Below are positions 11,005-20,216 of a stretch of 64,000 bases of DNA, piece after piece; within the stretch, counting starts at the first letter, position 1, and every line of letters starts with the position of its first letter. The DNA is from Blastomonas ursincola (GTDB lineage Bacteria > Pseudomonadota > Alphaproteobacteria > Sphingomonadales > Sphingomonadaceae). The notes below the pieces were generated by a model, which saw only the letters and a list, made by a program, of their open reading frames with translations, made no database searches and was not told where the DNA came from. The position numbers were made by a program, and so were the translations under genes. The DNA is taken from the NCBI RefSeq assembly GCF_013607875.1, contig NZ_VDES01000002.1, positions 265,638-329,637 on the forward strand. Direction: 5' to 3'.

Positions 11005-11261
11005 CGCCGACCCTCGTTCTTCCAGGCGATCATCTCCTCGATCGTCGCCGTCTTGCCCTCTGCGCGTAATTCTTCGCGCAATTGCGCGAGAGCCTCCCAG
11101 GCCTTGCGCCCGCGCTCCTCGACCTCATCCTGATCGATGATCGGCACCAGCTTGGCAGCGGCCTTGCCGTGACGCGTGATGACGATCTCATCACCCTGCT
11201 CGGCAGCTGCGATGAATTCGGACACCTTGTCCTTGAAGATGGCGACGGGCACGTGGCGCAT
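11001..11261 (-). CDS. Phd/YefM-type antitoxin (VapB partner)
   Basis: The 86-residue protein has the Phd/YefM pattern: an N-terminal DNA-binding part (AIFKDKVSEFIAAAEQGDEIVITRHGK) with the GDEIVITRHGKAAAKLVP core, then a charged C-terminal helix that would wrap the toxin. It should neutralise the PIN-domain toxin and repress the operon by binding the palindrome just upstream of its start. Confidence 0.88.
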   Translation of the reverse strand: MRHVPVAIFKDKVSEFIAAAEQGDEIVITRHGKAAAKLVPIIDQDEVEERGRKAWEALAQLREELRAEGKTATIEEMIAWKNEGRR

Positions 11262-11269
11262 AAGATTCC

Positions 11270-11293
11270 TTTCGGCCAGAATTCTAGCCGAAA
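11270..11293. promoter_or_regulatory. Likely antitoxin operator, 24-bp near-perfect palindrome
   Basis: TTTCGGC and GCCGAAA arms flank a centre AGAATTCT; only one base pair of the 24-bp dyad fails to match. It begins 9 bp upstream of the antitoxin ATG. Phd-type antitoxins bind such dyads to autorepress, so this is the expected operator. Confidence 0.7.
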
Positions 11294-11306
11294 ATCGGCG
11301 CGGCGT

Positions 11307-12962
11307 CTACGCCGTCCGGAACCGGTTGGTGATCGGATAGCGCCGGTCGCGGCCGAAATTGCGGATGCCCAGCTTCACCCCCGGCGGGGCCTGGCGGCGC
11401 TTGTATTCGGCGAGGTAGAGCAATCGTTCGATCCGCGCGACGGTCGCCTCGTCAAAGCCGCGCGCGACGATCTCGGCGACGCTCAGTTCCTCCTCGACCA
11501 GGCCGTGCAGGATCGGGTCGAGGATTTCATAGGGCGGCAGGCTGTCGTCGTCGCGCTGGTCGGGGCGCAGTTCGGCGCTCGGCGGCTTGGTGATGACGCT
11601 TTCGGGCATGACCGGGCCATCGGGGCCAAGGCCCAGCGGCGGCTTGTTGGCGTTGCGCCAGCGCGACAGGTCGAACACCGTCAGCTTGTACGCGTCTTTC
11701 AGCACATTATAACCGCCCGACATGTCGCCATAGATGGTGGCATAGCCGACGCTCATCTCGCTCTTGTTGCCGGTGGTGAGCAGCATCGGGCCGAACTTGT
11801 TGCTCAGCCCCATCAGCGTGACCGCGCGGATACGCGACTGGATATTCTCTTCGGCGAGGTCGGGATCGCGCCCGGCAAAGCTGGGGGCAAGCATCGCATC
11901 GAAGGCATCGACCGCCGGCGCGATTCCGATCGTGTCGAGCCGACAGCCGAGCAGCCGTGCGCATTCGGCGGCATCGTCGAGGCTTGCCTGGCTCGTATAA
12001 CGGCTGGGCAGCATCACGCACCAGACGCGGTCCGCGCCCAGTGCATCGACTGCGACGGCGGCAGACAGCGCGCTGTCGATGCCGCCTGACAGGCCCAGCA
12101 CCACGCCGGGAAAGCCATTGGAATTCACGTAATCGCGCAAGCCCACGATCATCGCGTGATAGACATCCTGCGGGAACGGATCGAGCGCATGGATTTCGCC
12201 CGGCGCGCAATGCCAGCCGCTCTGCGTGCGCGTCCATTCGGTGCGCACCGTCGCGGCCTCCCAGTCGGGCAGCTGATGGGCCAGCGATCCATCGGCGTTG
12301 AGCACGAACGACGCGCCATCGAACACGAGCTCGTCCTGCCCGCCGATACGGTTGAGGAACACCAGCGGCAGCCCGGTTTCGGCGACGCGGGCGCGGGCGA
12401 CATTGTGCAGGCGGCGGTCGTCCTTCTCGATCTCGTAAGGGCTGCCATGCGGCGCGATCAGCAGCTCAGCCCCCATCGCCTTCAGATGGCCGCATACCCT
12501 GGGGAACCAGATGTCCTCGCACAGCGGCAGGCCCAGCAGCACGCCGCGGAACGGCACCGGTGATTGCAGCGGGGCCGAGGCGAACAGCCGCTTCTCGTCG
12601 AACGTGCCATAGTTCGGCAGCTCGTGCTTCAGCCGCACCGCCGCGATCTGCCCGCCGTCGAGCAGCGCGATTCCGTTGTACAGCGCGCCCTCGCGCTGGA
12701 AGACGCTGCCCACCAGCATGGCCGGACCGCCATCGGCCGTGGCCGCTGCGAGCCGCTCGAGCTGCTCCTGCGCGCGGGCGATCAGCGCCGGTTTCAGCAC
12801 CAGGTCTTCGGGCGGATAGCCGATCAGCTGCAACTCGGGAAAGACGACAAGGTCGCAATCCTGCGCCTCGGCGCGCGCCTGCAGCATCGCATCGGCATTG
12901 CGTGCCAGATCGCCCATGGTCTGCCTGCACTGGACAAGCGTGATGATAAGCCGGTCGGTCAT
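11307..12962 (-). CDS. nadE: Glutamine-dependent NAD+ synthetase
   Basis: The 551-residue protein has two domains. The N-terminal nitrilase domain carries Glu (FPELQLIGYPPED), Lys (KHELPNYG) and Cys (GLPLCEDIWFP) and frees ammonia from glutamine. The C-terminal domain has the ATP loop GLSGGIDSALS and makes NAD+ from deamido-NAD+. ATG 12962 is preferred: a -10-like CTATCC lies exactly 7 bp upstream, with TTGCCG 16 bp before it, so the message may be leaderless. The 24-codon upstream extension has no ribosome site. Confidence 0.95.
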   Translation of the reverse strand: MTDRLIITLVQCRQTMGDLARNADAMLQARAEAQDCDLVVFPELQLIGYPPEDLVLKPALIARAQEQLERLAAATADGGPAMLVGSVFQREGALYNGIALLDGGQIAAVRLKHELPNYGTFDEKRLFASAPLQSPVPFRGVLLGLPLCEDIWFPRVCGHLKAMGAELLIAPHGSPYEIEKDDRRLHNVARARVAETGLPLVFLNRIGGQDELVFDGASFVLNADGSLAHQLPDWEAATVRTEWTRTQSGWHCAPGEIHALDPFPQDVYHAMIVGLRDYVNSNGFPGVVLGLSGGIDSALSAAVAVDALGADRVWCVMLPSRYTSQASLDDAAECARLLGCRLDTIGIAPAVDAFDAMLAPSFAGRDPDLAEENIQSRIRAVTLMGLSNKFGPMLLTTGNKSEMSVGYATIYGDMSGGYNVLKDAYKLTVFDLSRWRNANKPPLGLGPDGPVMPESVITKPPSAELRPDQRDDDSLPPYEILDPILHGLVEEELSVAEIVARGFDEATVARIERLLYLAEYKRRQAPPGVKLGIRNFGRDRRYPITNRFRTA

Positions 12963-12997
12963 GGCTGCGGGATAGGGGCTGGCCAGGGGAGCGGCAA
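12963..12997 (-). promoter_or_regulatory. Possible leaderless promoter of nadE
   Basis: On the minus strand TTGCCG is followed by 16 bp, CTATCC, 7 bp and the ATG. Transcription would start at or beside the start codon. This spacing recurs before hisN, ggt, xth and the zf-CHCC gene. Confidence 0.4.
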
Positions 12998-13109
12998 CAG
13001 CTTTTGATGGGAAGGGGCGAGCCGCCGCCTGCATTTCATCAAAGTTTCATCTTCCGGTTTGCGGACCATCTGGCTAAGGCGGGCGCGATCAAGGCAACGG
13101 GGAAGCCAC

Positions 13110-14045
13110 ATGAAAATCCTTTCCGGCAACAGCAATCTGCCGCTGGCGCGTTCCATCGCCGCCTATCTGGAAATGCCGCTGACCGATGCCAGCGTGCGCC
13201 GCTTTGCCGACGAGGAAATCTTCGTCGAGATTCACGAGAATGTGCGCGGCGAGGATGTGTTCGTCATCCAGTCGACCGGCTATCCCGCCAACGACAATCT
13301 GATGGAACTGCTGATCTGCATCGATGCGCTGAAACGGGCTTCGGCGCGGCGCATCACCGCGGTGATCCCCTATTTCGGCTATGCCCGGCAAGACCGCAAG
13401 CCGGGGCCGCGCACCCCGATCTCGGCCAAGCTGGTCGCCAACCTCATCACCGTGGCAGGCGCCGACCGCGTGCTGTCGGTCGATCTCCACGCCGGGCAGA
13501 TCCAGGGCTTTTTCGATATCCCCACCGACAACCTCTATGCCGCGCCGGTGATGGCGGCGGACATCCAGGCGCGGTTCGGTGAGCACAAGCTGATGGTCGT
13601 CTCGCCCGACGTGGGTGGCGTGGTGCGCGCGCGTGCGCTCGCCAAGCGCCTCGACAACGCGCCGCTGGCGATCGTCGACAAGCGCCGCGAGCGCCCGGGC
13701 GAATCGGAAGTGATGAACATCATCGGCAATGTCGAGGGGCGCTTCTGCATCCTGATCGATGATATCGTCGACTCGGGCGGCACCCTGTGCAACGCGGCCC
13801 AGGCGCTCAAGGATGCGGGCGCGGTCGATGTGGTCAGCTATGTGACGCACGGCGTGCTCTCGGGCGGCGCCGTGGCACGCGTCAACAACAGCTCGTTGAA
13901 AGAGCTGGTGATCACCGATTCGATCCAGGCGACCGAGGCGGTTACCGAATCGAGCCGTATCCGCAGCCTGCCGATGGCGGCGCTGATCGGCGAGGCGATC
14001 CGCCGCATCGCCGACGAAAGCTCGGTCTCCAGCCTGTTCGACTGA
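13110..14045 (+). CDS. prs: Ribose-phosphate pyrophosphokinase
   Basis: The 311-residue protein has the Prs features: [13 protein letters not shown] at the N terminus, [10 protein letters not shown], the ATP-loop region [11 protein letters not shown], the catalytic flexible loop with [11 protein letters not shown], and the PRPP-binding motif [11 protein letters not shown]. It makes PRPP for purine, pyrimidine, His, Trp and NAD synthesis. ATG 13110 is preceded by a modest ribosome site. The gene diverges from nadE, which also needs PRPP-derived precursors. Confidence 0.94.
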   Translation: MKILSGNSNLPLARSIAAYLEMPLTDASVRRFADEEIFVEIHENVRGEDVFVIQSTGYPANDNLMELLICIDALKRASARRITAVIPYFGYARQDRKPGPRTPISAKLVANLITVAGADRVLSVDLHAGQIQGFFDIPTDNLYAAPVMAADIQARFGEHKLMVVSPDVGGVVRARALAKRLDNAPLAIVDKRRERPGESEVMNIIGNVEGRFCILIDDIVDSGGTLCNAAQALKDAGAVDVVSYVTHGVLSGGAVARVNNSSLKELVITDSIQATEAVTESSRIRSLPMAALIGEAIRRIADESSVSSLFD

Positions 14046-14052
14046 TCGGCCG

Positions 14053-14484
14053 ATGCGCCCGAGCCTGCCCGTGCTGATCGCGCTGGCAGCGGGGCTCGGC
14101 GCTTGCGCTTCTCCCGGTTCTCAGGGTGTCGCGGTCTATCAGTCCGCGCCCGGCATAACCGAAGTCCTGTCCGGGCCGATCCAGGCCGCGCCGGGGCATC
14201 ATCTGGTGACCGGCGATCTGAACATTCCCGCCAATGCCCCGATCCCGCGCCATTATCACCATGGCGAGGAATTTCTCTACATTTTGGGCGGCAGCACGGT
14301 GATCGTGCGCGAAGGGCTCGGCGAAATGACGCTGATGCCCGGTCAGGGCGTGCGCATAGCGCCGGGCACGGTGCATTGGGGCAAGGCGGGGCCCAAAGGC
14401 CTGCGCGCGGTTTCGAGCTGGGTCGTGCCCGATGGCCAGCCGCTGCGCGTGGCCGTGCCCGATCAGCCGGGCGGGGCGCATTGA
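14053..14484 (+). CDS. Cupin-domain lipoprotein
   Basis: The 143-residue protein has a lipoprotein signal with the lipobox LGAC (Cys at about residue 17) and a single cupin domain with the metal ligands HYHHGEEFLYIL and a second-motif His in PGTVHWG. The cupin occupies nearly all of the mature protein. A substrate cannot be inferred. It starts 7 bp after prs, and its stop overlaps a TTG that probably starts the next gene. Confidence 0.8.
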   Translation: MRPSLPVLIALAAGLGACASPGSQGVAVYQSAPGITEVLSGPIQAAPGHHLVTGDLNIPANAPIPRHYHHGEEFLYILGGSTVIVREGLGEMTLMPGQGVRIAPGTVHWGKAGPKGLRAVSSWVVPDGQPLRVAVPDQPGGAH

Positions 14485-15281
14485 GCGACTTTCTCGGCCG
14501 GTATCTCGCGCGGCTGGGGCTGGCGCAGCGGCCAGCGGCCGATCTCGCCGGGCTCGATGCGTTGCTCTGGGCGCAGCGGCTCGCCATTCCCTATGATGCG
14601 CTCGATGCGCGGCTCGGGCGCGGGGTGGATATCGCGCCCGAGGCGATTGCTGCCAAGCTGCTCTCCGGCACGCGCGGCGGCTATTGCTTCGAGCTCAACC
14701 CGCTGTTCCAGCGCGGGCTCGAAGCGCTGGGCTTCCGAGTCGATCCGCTGCTCGCCCGCGTCTGGTTCCGCCAGCAGCCGGGCGACCCGGTGCCGCCGCG
14801 CACGCACATCGTACTGGCCGTGTCGCTGGAGGGTGAACGCTGGCTCGCCGATGCGGGCTTTGGCGGCGGGCATGTGCCCGCGATGCGTCTGGCCGATGGC
14901 GCGGAGGCGGCGGGCAATGACGGTTCGGTCCACCGGCTGCGCCATGATGACGCATTCGGCTGGATGCTCGAACGGCATTTCGGCGGCGAGGTCCGCCCGC
15001 AATACAGCTTCACCGACGAGCTTGCCCAGCCTGCCGATCTGGCCATGTCGAACCACTGGACCGCGACCTCGCCCGAATCGCGCTTCATCCGCAACGTGCT
15101 GGTCAGCCAGGTGACGCGCGACGGGCTCAAGTCGATCACCAACGACCAGTTCAGCGTCCAGCGCGGGGCGGAGAGCGAGCGGATGCCGATTGCCGGTACG
15201 GCCGCGATGCGCGCACTGCTGGCGGACGAATTCGGCATCCTGCTGTCCGACGCCGAGGTGGCGGCGCTCGGCCTGTTCTGA
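14481..15281 (+). CDS. nat: Arylamine N-acetyltransferase
   Basis: From TTG 14481 the product has 266 residues, the usual NAT length. The catalytic triad is Cys69 (RGGYCFELN), His109 (THIVLAV) and Asp124 (DAGFGGG). NATs move acetyl from acetyl-CoA to arylamines or hydrazines. No ATG fits near the N terminus: the first in-frame ATG would remove much of domain I. TTG overlaps the cupin stop (TTGA), consistent with coupled translation. The choice of TTG is an inference. Confidence 0.9.
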   Translation: MSDFLGRYLARLGLAQRPAADLAGLDALLWAQRLAIPYDALDARLGRGVDIAPEAIAAKLLSGTRGGYCFELNPLFQRGLEALGFRVDPLLARVWFRQQPGDPVPPRTHIVLAVSLEGERWLADAGFGGGHVPAMRLADGAEAAGNDGSVHRLRHDDAFGWMLERHFGGEVRPQYSFTDELAQPADLAMSNHWTATSPESRFIRNVLVSQVTRDGLKSITNDQFSVQRGAESERMPIAGTAAMRALLADEFGILLSDAEVAALGLF

Positions 15282-15329
15282 CGCCATCGCCTCTGGCCAA
15301 GCGCTCCGCCAGCCCCTAGCTAGACCATC

Positions 15330-16115
15330 ATGATACACAGCAAGGATATCGAGCTCGCGCAGCGGCTCGCCGATGCGGCGGGGGAGGCGATCCGCCCCTT
15401 TTACCGCGCCGATTTCACTACCGACCGCAAGGCCGATGCCTCGCCTGTAACCGAGGCCGACCGCGCCGCCGAGGCCGCGATGCGCGCGATCCTCGATGCC
15501 GAGGCCCCGCGCGACGGCGTGATCGGCGAGGAATATGGCGAGAAACCCGGAACGACGGGACGCGTCTGGGTGCTCGATCCGATCGACGGAACGACGAGCT
15601 TCATCGCCGGCCGCCCGATCTTCGGGACGCTCATCGCGCTGATTTCGGACGAATGGCCGGTGCTCGGCGTGATCGACCAGCCGATCGGGCGCGAGCGCTG
15701 GGTGGGCGCGACCGGGCGCGGCACGACGTTCAACGGCAGGCCGGTCAAGGCGCGTCTCTGCCCCGAGATCGGCGATGCCGTGCTCGCCACCACCAGCCCG
15801 CACCTGTTCAGCGATCATGACGCGATGCATTTCATGGCGCTCGCCAAGCAGTGCGACACCCGGCGGCTGATCTGGGGCGGCGATTGCTATAATTACGCGC
15901 TGGTCGCGCAGGGCTCGGTCGATCTGGTCTGCGAAAGCGGCCTGAAACTGCACGATTTCGCCGCGCTCGTCCCCGTGGTCGAGGGCGCGGGCGGACATAT
16001 GTGCGACTGGAACGGCGATCCGCTGCACAAGGGCAGCGACGGGCGCGTCGTCGCGATGGGCGATCCGGCACGACTGGAAGACGTGCTGGAAGCCCTGGCG
16101 CAGCACGACCACTGA
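15330..16115 (+). CDS. hisN: Inositol monophosphatase family, histidinol-phosphatase-like
   Basis: The 261-residue protein has the metal-binding motifs of the family: GEEYGE, WVLDPIDGTTSFI and, near the C terminus, WGGDCYNYALVA. The VLDPIDGTTSFIAGRP segment and the size fit the HisN type of histidinol phosphatase seen in Actinobacteria and sphingomonads, which replaces HisB-type enzymes. A general inositol or sugar phosphatase cannot be excluded. A -10-like TAGCTA lies 7 bp before the ATG. Confidence 0.85.
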   Translation: MIHSKDIELAQRLADAAGEAIRPFYRADFTTDRKADASPVTEADRAAEAAMRAILDAEAPRDGVIGEEYGEKPGTTGRVWVLDPIDGTTSFIAGRPIFGTLIALISDEWPVLGVIDQPIGRERWVGATGRGTTFNGRPVKARLCPEIGDAVLATTSPHLFSDHDAMHFMALAKQCDTRRLIWGGDCYNYALVAQGSVDLVCESGLKLHDFAALVPVVEGAGGHMCDWNGDPLHKGSDGRVVAMGDPARLEDVLEALAQHDH

Positions 16116-16125
16116 ACGCAATATC

Positions 16126-16194
16126 CCCCGCCCCGCCGTGTCCAGTCGGCGGGGCAGGGGAGTATCGGCGCCCCAACAGGGGGCGGGGCGCCGA
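16126..16194. terminator. Two adjacent GC hairpins between convergent genes
   Basis: The first hairpin pairs GCCCCGCCG with CGGCGGGGC (16126-16160). The second pairs CGGCGCCCC with GGGGCGCCG (16167-16194). There is no T run, so they may act as transcript-stabilising or Rho-assisted ends for hisN and the DUF6607 gene. Confidence 0.5.
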
Positions 16195-16197
16195 CGC

Positions 16198-17214
16198 TTA
16201 GCGACCGGCGCTTGCGACCTGCTTCGCGCCCGTCATCCGGGTATTGTCGTCGATGAGCTTGAGCGCTTCGGCTGTGCCCTTAGCCTCGGTCAGCTTGCCC
16301 TCGACAATCTCGTCGGCGATGGTCAGCAACCGCGCGCTGATGATGGTGCCGGCCTGCGCTTCCTCCTGGATGGCAATGCCGCCCTTGGTCGCCGCCACCT
16401 TGTCCCACCCGGCGCGGACCGCAGCCCAATAGCCCTTGGTGGCGGCCCAGTAATCGTCTGCGGCCTTGACGTTATAGCCGTCGAACTTGGTATAGGTATT
16501 GAGCACATATTCCTGGACGATCGGCTGCAGGCGGCCGTCCTTCATGCCCATCTTGATATTGTCCTGCCAGTGGACCCAGCCATCGGGGGTGGGCTGGTGG
16601 CGATTGATCGCATAATAGCGGTCGTACACGGGATTGCGCACCGCATCGCGCCGGGCGAGCGGTCGCCAGGTCCAGTTGGAACGCCAACGGCGAAGGCCGC
16701 CCTGCTGCTCGAACTGGCCCCAGCCGGCATAGCGCGGGCTGTCATCCACCTGCCAGACGGTCTGCGACCAGCGCCCGCGGCGCATCTTCTCGGGCACGTC
16801 CTCCCAGGTCCAGGCATTGCGGTCCGAATAGACCAGCACCCGGGCGGGCTCGTATTCCCAGTCCTGCCGCCAGTGCTTGGTGATATGCGGCTTGCCGTCG
16901 ATCTCGCTGACCAGGATATGCTGCAGCACGATGCGGCGGCCGCTATCCTCGATCACGCGCACGACCTCATGCCCGCCCGAAATCTTGCGGTCGAGCGGGG
17001 CGTAGCCGCTCTGCCAGGGCGTCGCTTCCTGCATGTCGAAGCGCACCTTGAAATTGCCCGCCATCGCCAGAATGTCGGCGCGATCGGCCTCGAACGCGGC
17101 GGCTTCTTCTTGGGCGGGCCGTTCGGCGATCGGCGGATGGGCAAGCGCGGACGTGGAAGCCAGCGCGAACAGGCTGGCAGCAGCAAGCGAGACGATCTTT
17201 CTGTGCATGATCAA
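16198..17214 (-). CDS. DUF6607 family periplasmic protein
   Basis: The 338-residue protein starts with a signal peptide (IVSLAAASLFALASTSALA). The rest is Trp- and Tyr-rich with conserved patterns such as KHWRQDWEYEP, YSDRNAWTWEDVP and WTWRPLARRD. These match a family of uncharacterised proteins found next to TonB-dependent heme or hemoglobin receptors. It starts 34 bp after the receptor gene and is very likely cotranscribed with it. A role in iron or heme acquisition is inferred from this position only. Confidence 0.8.
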   Translation of the reverse strand: MIMHRKIVSLAAASLFALASTSALAHPPIAERPAQEEAAAFEADRADILAMAGNFKVRFDMQEATPWQSGYAPLDRKISGGHEVVRVIEDSGRRIVLQHILVSEIDGKPHITKHWRQDWEYEPARVLVYSDRNAWTWEDVPEKMRRGRWSQTVWQVDDSPRYAGWGQFEQQGGLRRWRSNWTWRPLARRDAVRNPVYDRYYAINRHQPTPDGWVHWQDNIKMGMKDGRLQPIVQEYVLNTYTKFDGYNVKAADDYWAATKGYWAAVRAGWDKVAATKGGIAIQEEAQAGTIISARLLTIADEIVEGKLTEAKGTAEALKLIDDNTRMTGAKQVASAGR

Positions 17215-17247
17215 GACCCCTGTTTTGATTGATAACGGTATTGCGAA

Positions 17248-19449
17248 TCAGAAGCGATAAGTCAACGAGACACTGCCGTTGCGGCCCGGCTGGGTAAAGG
17301 CATCGGCGATGGTGGTGTTGCTGGCGAGGCCGCGCACATCGGACCACCAGGCGTATTTGGCGTTGGTGAGGTTGAACAGGCCCGCGCGCAGCGTCACCGG
17401 GCCCAGCGCGACGAATGCCGTCGCGTCGAGGATGGTGAACGCCTCGGGCCGGAAGCACGACGGGGTGCACACGCCCGCACTGCGCGCCTCGGACTTTCGC
17501 GCGCTGTGCGTGGCGATCAGCTGCCCGCCGAACCGGCCCTGCGGGTCGCGCCAGCCGATTCCCGCGACCAGCTTCAAGGGATCGACCGTGGCGAGCGGCA
17601 TGCGGGTGTTCGCCTGCGGATCGATGACGTCACCCTTGGCGTAGGACAGGGCCAGCTGCCCGTTGAGGCCGCCCTTGTCGCGCAGTTCGAGCCGCGCCTC
17701 GGCGCCTTCGACCTTTACCCGGTCGAGATTGATGAACTGGAAGATCGCGGGATTATTCGGCGTGAAGCCGCCACCCACGACCTCCTGGCTGATGAAGTCC
17801 TTGTAGCGCGCGCTGAACGCGGTGGCGCTGAGGCTCACGGCTTCGCTGGTAAAGCGGATGCCGCCTTCGATGCTCTCGCTGCGCTCCGGCCCCAGATCGG
17901 CATTGGGGCGCGAAGTATAGCCTTGTGCCAGATTCTCGAAGAACTGGTTGACCTGGGAGGGCTCGGGGGCGCGGAAGCCCTGGGCATAATTTGCGAACAG
18001 CCGCACCTCGCTGTTCAGCTTCAGCACCGCGCCCATTTTGGGGCTCAGCCGGCTGCCCGACTGGCCGGTGGTGACGAAGGTCGCCGGGAGCAGCGGATCG
18101 TTCTGGGGTGAGAGCTTGTAATGATCGAACCGCAGCGCAGGGAACAGGGTGAGTGGCCCCATGCTGATCTCGTCGCCGATGAACAGACCGGCGAGCGTGT
18201 AATCGGTCACCGGAAAGGCGGAGGACGGGAAGCGCTCGCCCGCTGGCGGCACGGTGCCGTCGCGCAGCCCCTGCTGCCGGGTAGAGCTCGCATCGCCGCC
18301 AAAGACCAGCTTGTGGCTCAAGGGCCCGGTGACGAAGCCTGCGCGCGCTTCGGCGGACAGGCCATAGACGCGGTTGTCGAAGGTGTTGAGCCGGGTGCGA
18401 TCGGCTAGCGGCGTGCGGTCTTCCTGCGTGAACTGGCGGTCCTTGGCCGATTGCCAGTACAGGCTGGCCCGCGCCATCTCGAGCGTGCCGGTGCCTTCCC
18501 AGATCCAGTCGCCCGCTACCCGCCAGCGCTTGCCGCTGTCGCGCGCCACCAGATTGTCGACGCTCGCCGAGCGGCCCGAGAGCAGATCGGTGACCATGCG
18601 GTTGTCGAGATATTCGCCGGTCAGCCGGACCTTGTGGCCACCGGCGGGATCCCAGACCAGCCGCGCGGTGGCGGCATTGCTGTGCCCATCCTGCGGATTG
18701 GGCGTGGTCCGATTGGCCCCGAGCACATCGTTAGTGCCGCGGTTCTCCAGCTCCTGAAAATCGCGCCGCGTATAGGCGACCATCGCCGAGAGCTCGCCGC
18801 TGCGTCCAGCCAGGATCGCGGTTTCGGCAAATTCGTTGTCGGCGCTGGCATATTGGCCACGCACCAGCCCGGCGACCGACTGGCCCTTCAATATGTCCTC
18901 GGGGTCGCTCAGCGTGAAGCTGACCGCACCCGCCAGGCCGTCGCTGCCGTAGAGCGCGGAGGCCGGACCGCGCAGGATCTCGACCGATTTGACCAGCCCG
19001 ATATCGACCGAATCCCCTCGGCCCACGCTTTGCGCGCCGAAGCTGAAGCCCATCGGCATGCGCACGCCATCGACCTGGATCAGCACGCGGTTGCCGCCGA
19101 TGCCGCGAATGGTGAAATCCTCGTTGCCCGCGCGGCCGGTGCTGCCGAGCGCCGCACCGAACCGCGCGGGCTGACGGCGGACGCTGACACCGGGCTCGAA
19201 GCGCACCAGATCCTTGATGTCGGTCGCCAGCTCGTCGGCAATTTCCTCGTCGGTCTTCGCCGAAATGGTGGCAGGGGCCTCGTCGATGGTGATGGGCGTG
19301 CGCGTGGCGGAGACCACGATGGTGCGCCCGTCGGCAGCCTCGGCCTCGTCGAGCGTTTCGGTCTCTGCGCGCGCCGCCTCGGCGGCGCTGACCTGCAGCT
19401 GAGCGGCGGCAAGGCCGATCAGGGCGGCAGAGTTCAACCAGCGGTTCAT
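17248..19449 (-). CDS. TonB-dependent heme/hemoglobin-type receptor
   Basis: The 733-residue protein has a signal peptide, a plug domain (IVVSATRTPITIDEAPATIS, then RGIGGNRVLIQVDGVRMP) and a 22-strand barrel ending in the terminal aromatic SVSLTYRF. The FRAP motif of heme receptors (GFRAPEPSQVNQFF) is present. A cysteine pair (CTPSC) lies near the C-terminal region. It should import heme or a related iron source through TonB. A Fur-box-like dyad lies just upstream, and a DUF6607 gene follows. Confidence 0.9.
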   Translation of the reverse strand: MNRWLNSAALIGLAAAQLQVSAAEAARAETETLDEAEAADGRTIVVSATRTPITIDEAPATISAKTDEEIADELATDIKDLVRFEPGVSVRRQPARFGAALGSTGRAGNEDFTIRGIGGNRVLIQVDGVRMPMGFSFGAQSVGRGDSVDIGLVKSVEILRGPASALYGSDGLAGAVSFTLSDPEDILKGQSVAGLVRGQYASADNEFAETAILAGRSGELSAMVAYTRRDFQELENRGTNDVLGANRTTPNPQDGHSNAATARLVWDPAGGHKVRLTGEYLDNRMVTDLLSGRSASVDNLVARDSGKRWRVAGDWIWEGTGTLEMARASLYWQSAKDRQFTQEDRTPLADRTRLNTFDNRVYGLSAEARAGFVTGPLSHKLVFGGDASSTRQQGLRDGTVPPAGERFPSSAFPVTDYTLAGLFIGDEISMGPLTLFPALRFDHYKLSPQNDPLLPATFVTTGQSGSRLSPKMGAVLKLNSEVRLFANYAQGFRAPEPSQVNQFFENLAQGYTSRPNADLGPERSESIEGGIRFTSEAVSLSATAFSARYKDFISQEVVGGGFTPNNPAIFQFINLDRVKVEGAEARLELRDKGGLNGQLALSYAKGDVIDPQANTRMPLATVDPLKLVAGIGWRDPQGRFGGQLIATHSARKSEARSAGVCTPSCFRPEAFTILDATAFVALGPVTLRAGLFNLTNAKYAWWSDVRGLASNTTIADAFTQPGRNGSVSLTYRF

Positions 19450-19462
19450 GGATAATCCCCCA

Positions 19463-19488
19463 AATGATAATGCAAGCGATTCGCATTA
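19463..19488 (-). promoter_or_regulatory. Fur-box-like operator of the receptor operon
   Basis: An A/T-rich dyad with AATGC and GCATT arms plus an adjoining ATGATAAT lies 14 bp upstream of the receptor ATG. It resembles the Fur consensus of GATAAT units, and an iron receptor is the expected target. Confidence 0.6.
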
Positions 19489-19631
19489 GCCTAATAGGGA
19501 TTTTGGCTGTTGGGTCAACCTGGCGCATGCAGCCTCAGTCACGTCAGGCGCGCGCGGGCCCGGCCCTCCTTCGGCCCATCGGGATGGTGCTGGGATATTC
19601 AGGAGCGAGGGAGGGTAGCCTCTTCGGCCAG

Positions 19632-20078
19632 TCAGAAGGCCGATCCGTCCTTGCGGCGTTTGTTGCCCGCGCCGTTCTCATGCATGTCGACATCGGGATA
19701 ATGGCACGGGCCATTGACGCTTTGACCGATCACCAGGAACGCGCAATCTTCGTCGCTTTCGTTGACCAGGCAATGCGCGTTGGGCTCGCCCTTGGGAAAG
19801 GCTGCGATGTCGCCCGGCCCAAGAAGGGTGCGGCCGTGGTCGTCGACCAGGACCGCCTGGCCGGACAGGATGACGAGAATCTCGTCCTCGTTCTCGTGCC
19901 AGTGTCGCTGGGCAGACCAGGCACCGGGCTTGAGCACGACATGGCTTGCCCCGAAATCGCTGAGCCCCAGCGCGGGGGAGAGGCGGCGATACCAGCGCCC
20001 CTGCACGACATCCGCGAGGTGATCGGGATATCCGGTGGCGTTGGTTTGCGGAACCGCTTGCAGGTCGACTTTGGGCAT
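19632..20078 (-). CDS. Single-domain cupin protein
   Basis: The 148-residue protein has one cupin fold with metal ligands in QRHWHENEDEILVIL and a second motif in FPKGEPNAHCLVN. There is no signal peptide, so it is cytoplasmic. Similar proteins are annotated only as cupin-domain proteins. The final residues (NGAGNKRRKDGSAF) are basic and poorly conserved in type. It is transcribed toward the receptor gene's promoter region, from which 180 bp separate it. Confidence 0.8.
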   Translation of the reverse strand: MPKVDLQAVPQTNATGYPDHLADVVQGRWYRRLSPALGLSDFGASHVVLKPGAWSAQRHWHENEDEILVILSGQAVLVDDHGRTLLGPGDIAAFPKGEPNAHCLVNESDEDCAFLVIGQSVNGPCHYPDVDMHENGAGNKRRKDGSAF

Positions 20079-20216
20079 GGCGCGATGTTAGAGCCAGATT
20101 TTGATGGAATCAAAAGCTGGCTCTATATTTCTGTTTTGCCGTGATTTCCGAGCCGTGAAATGTTCCATTTCACTCGAAATCACTCAAATGCGCCTGCGAC
20201 CAACGAGAAAGCCCCG

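Noticed and set aside
19489-19631. Cobalamin riboswitch upstream of the TonB receptor
   Set aside because: No B12-box pattern was found; the Fur-like dyad and heme-receptor motif explain the locus better.
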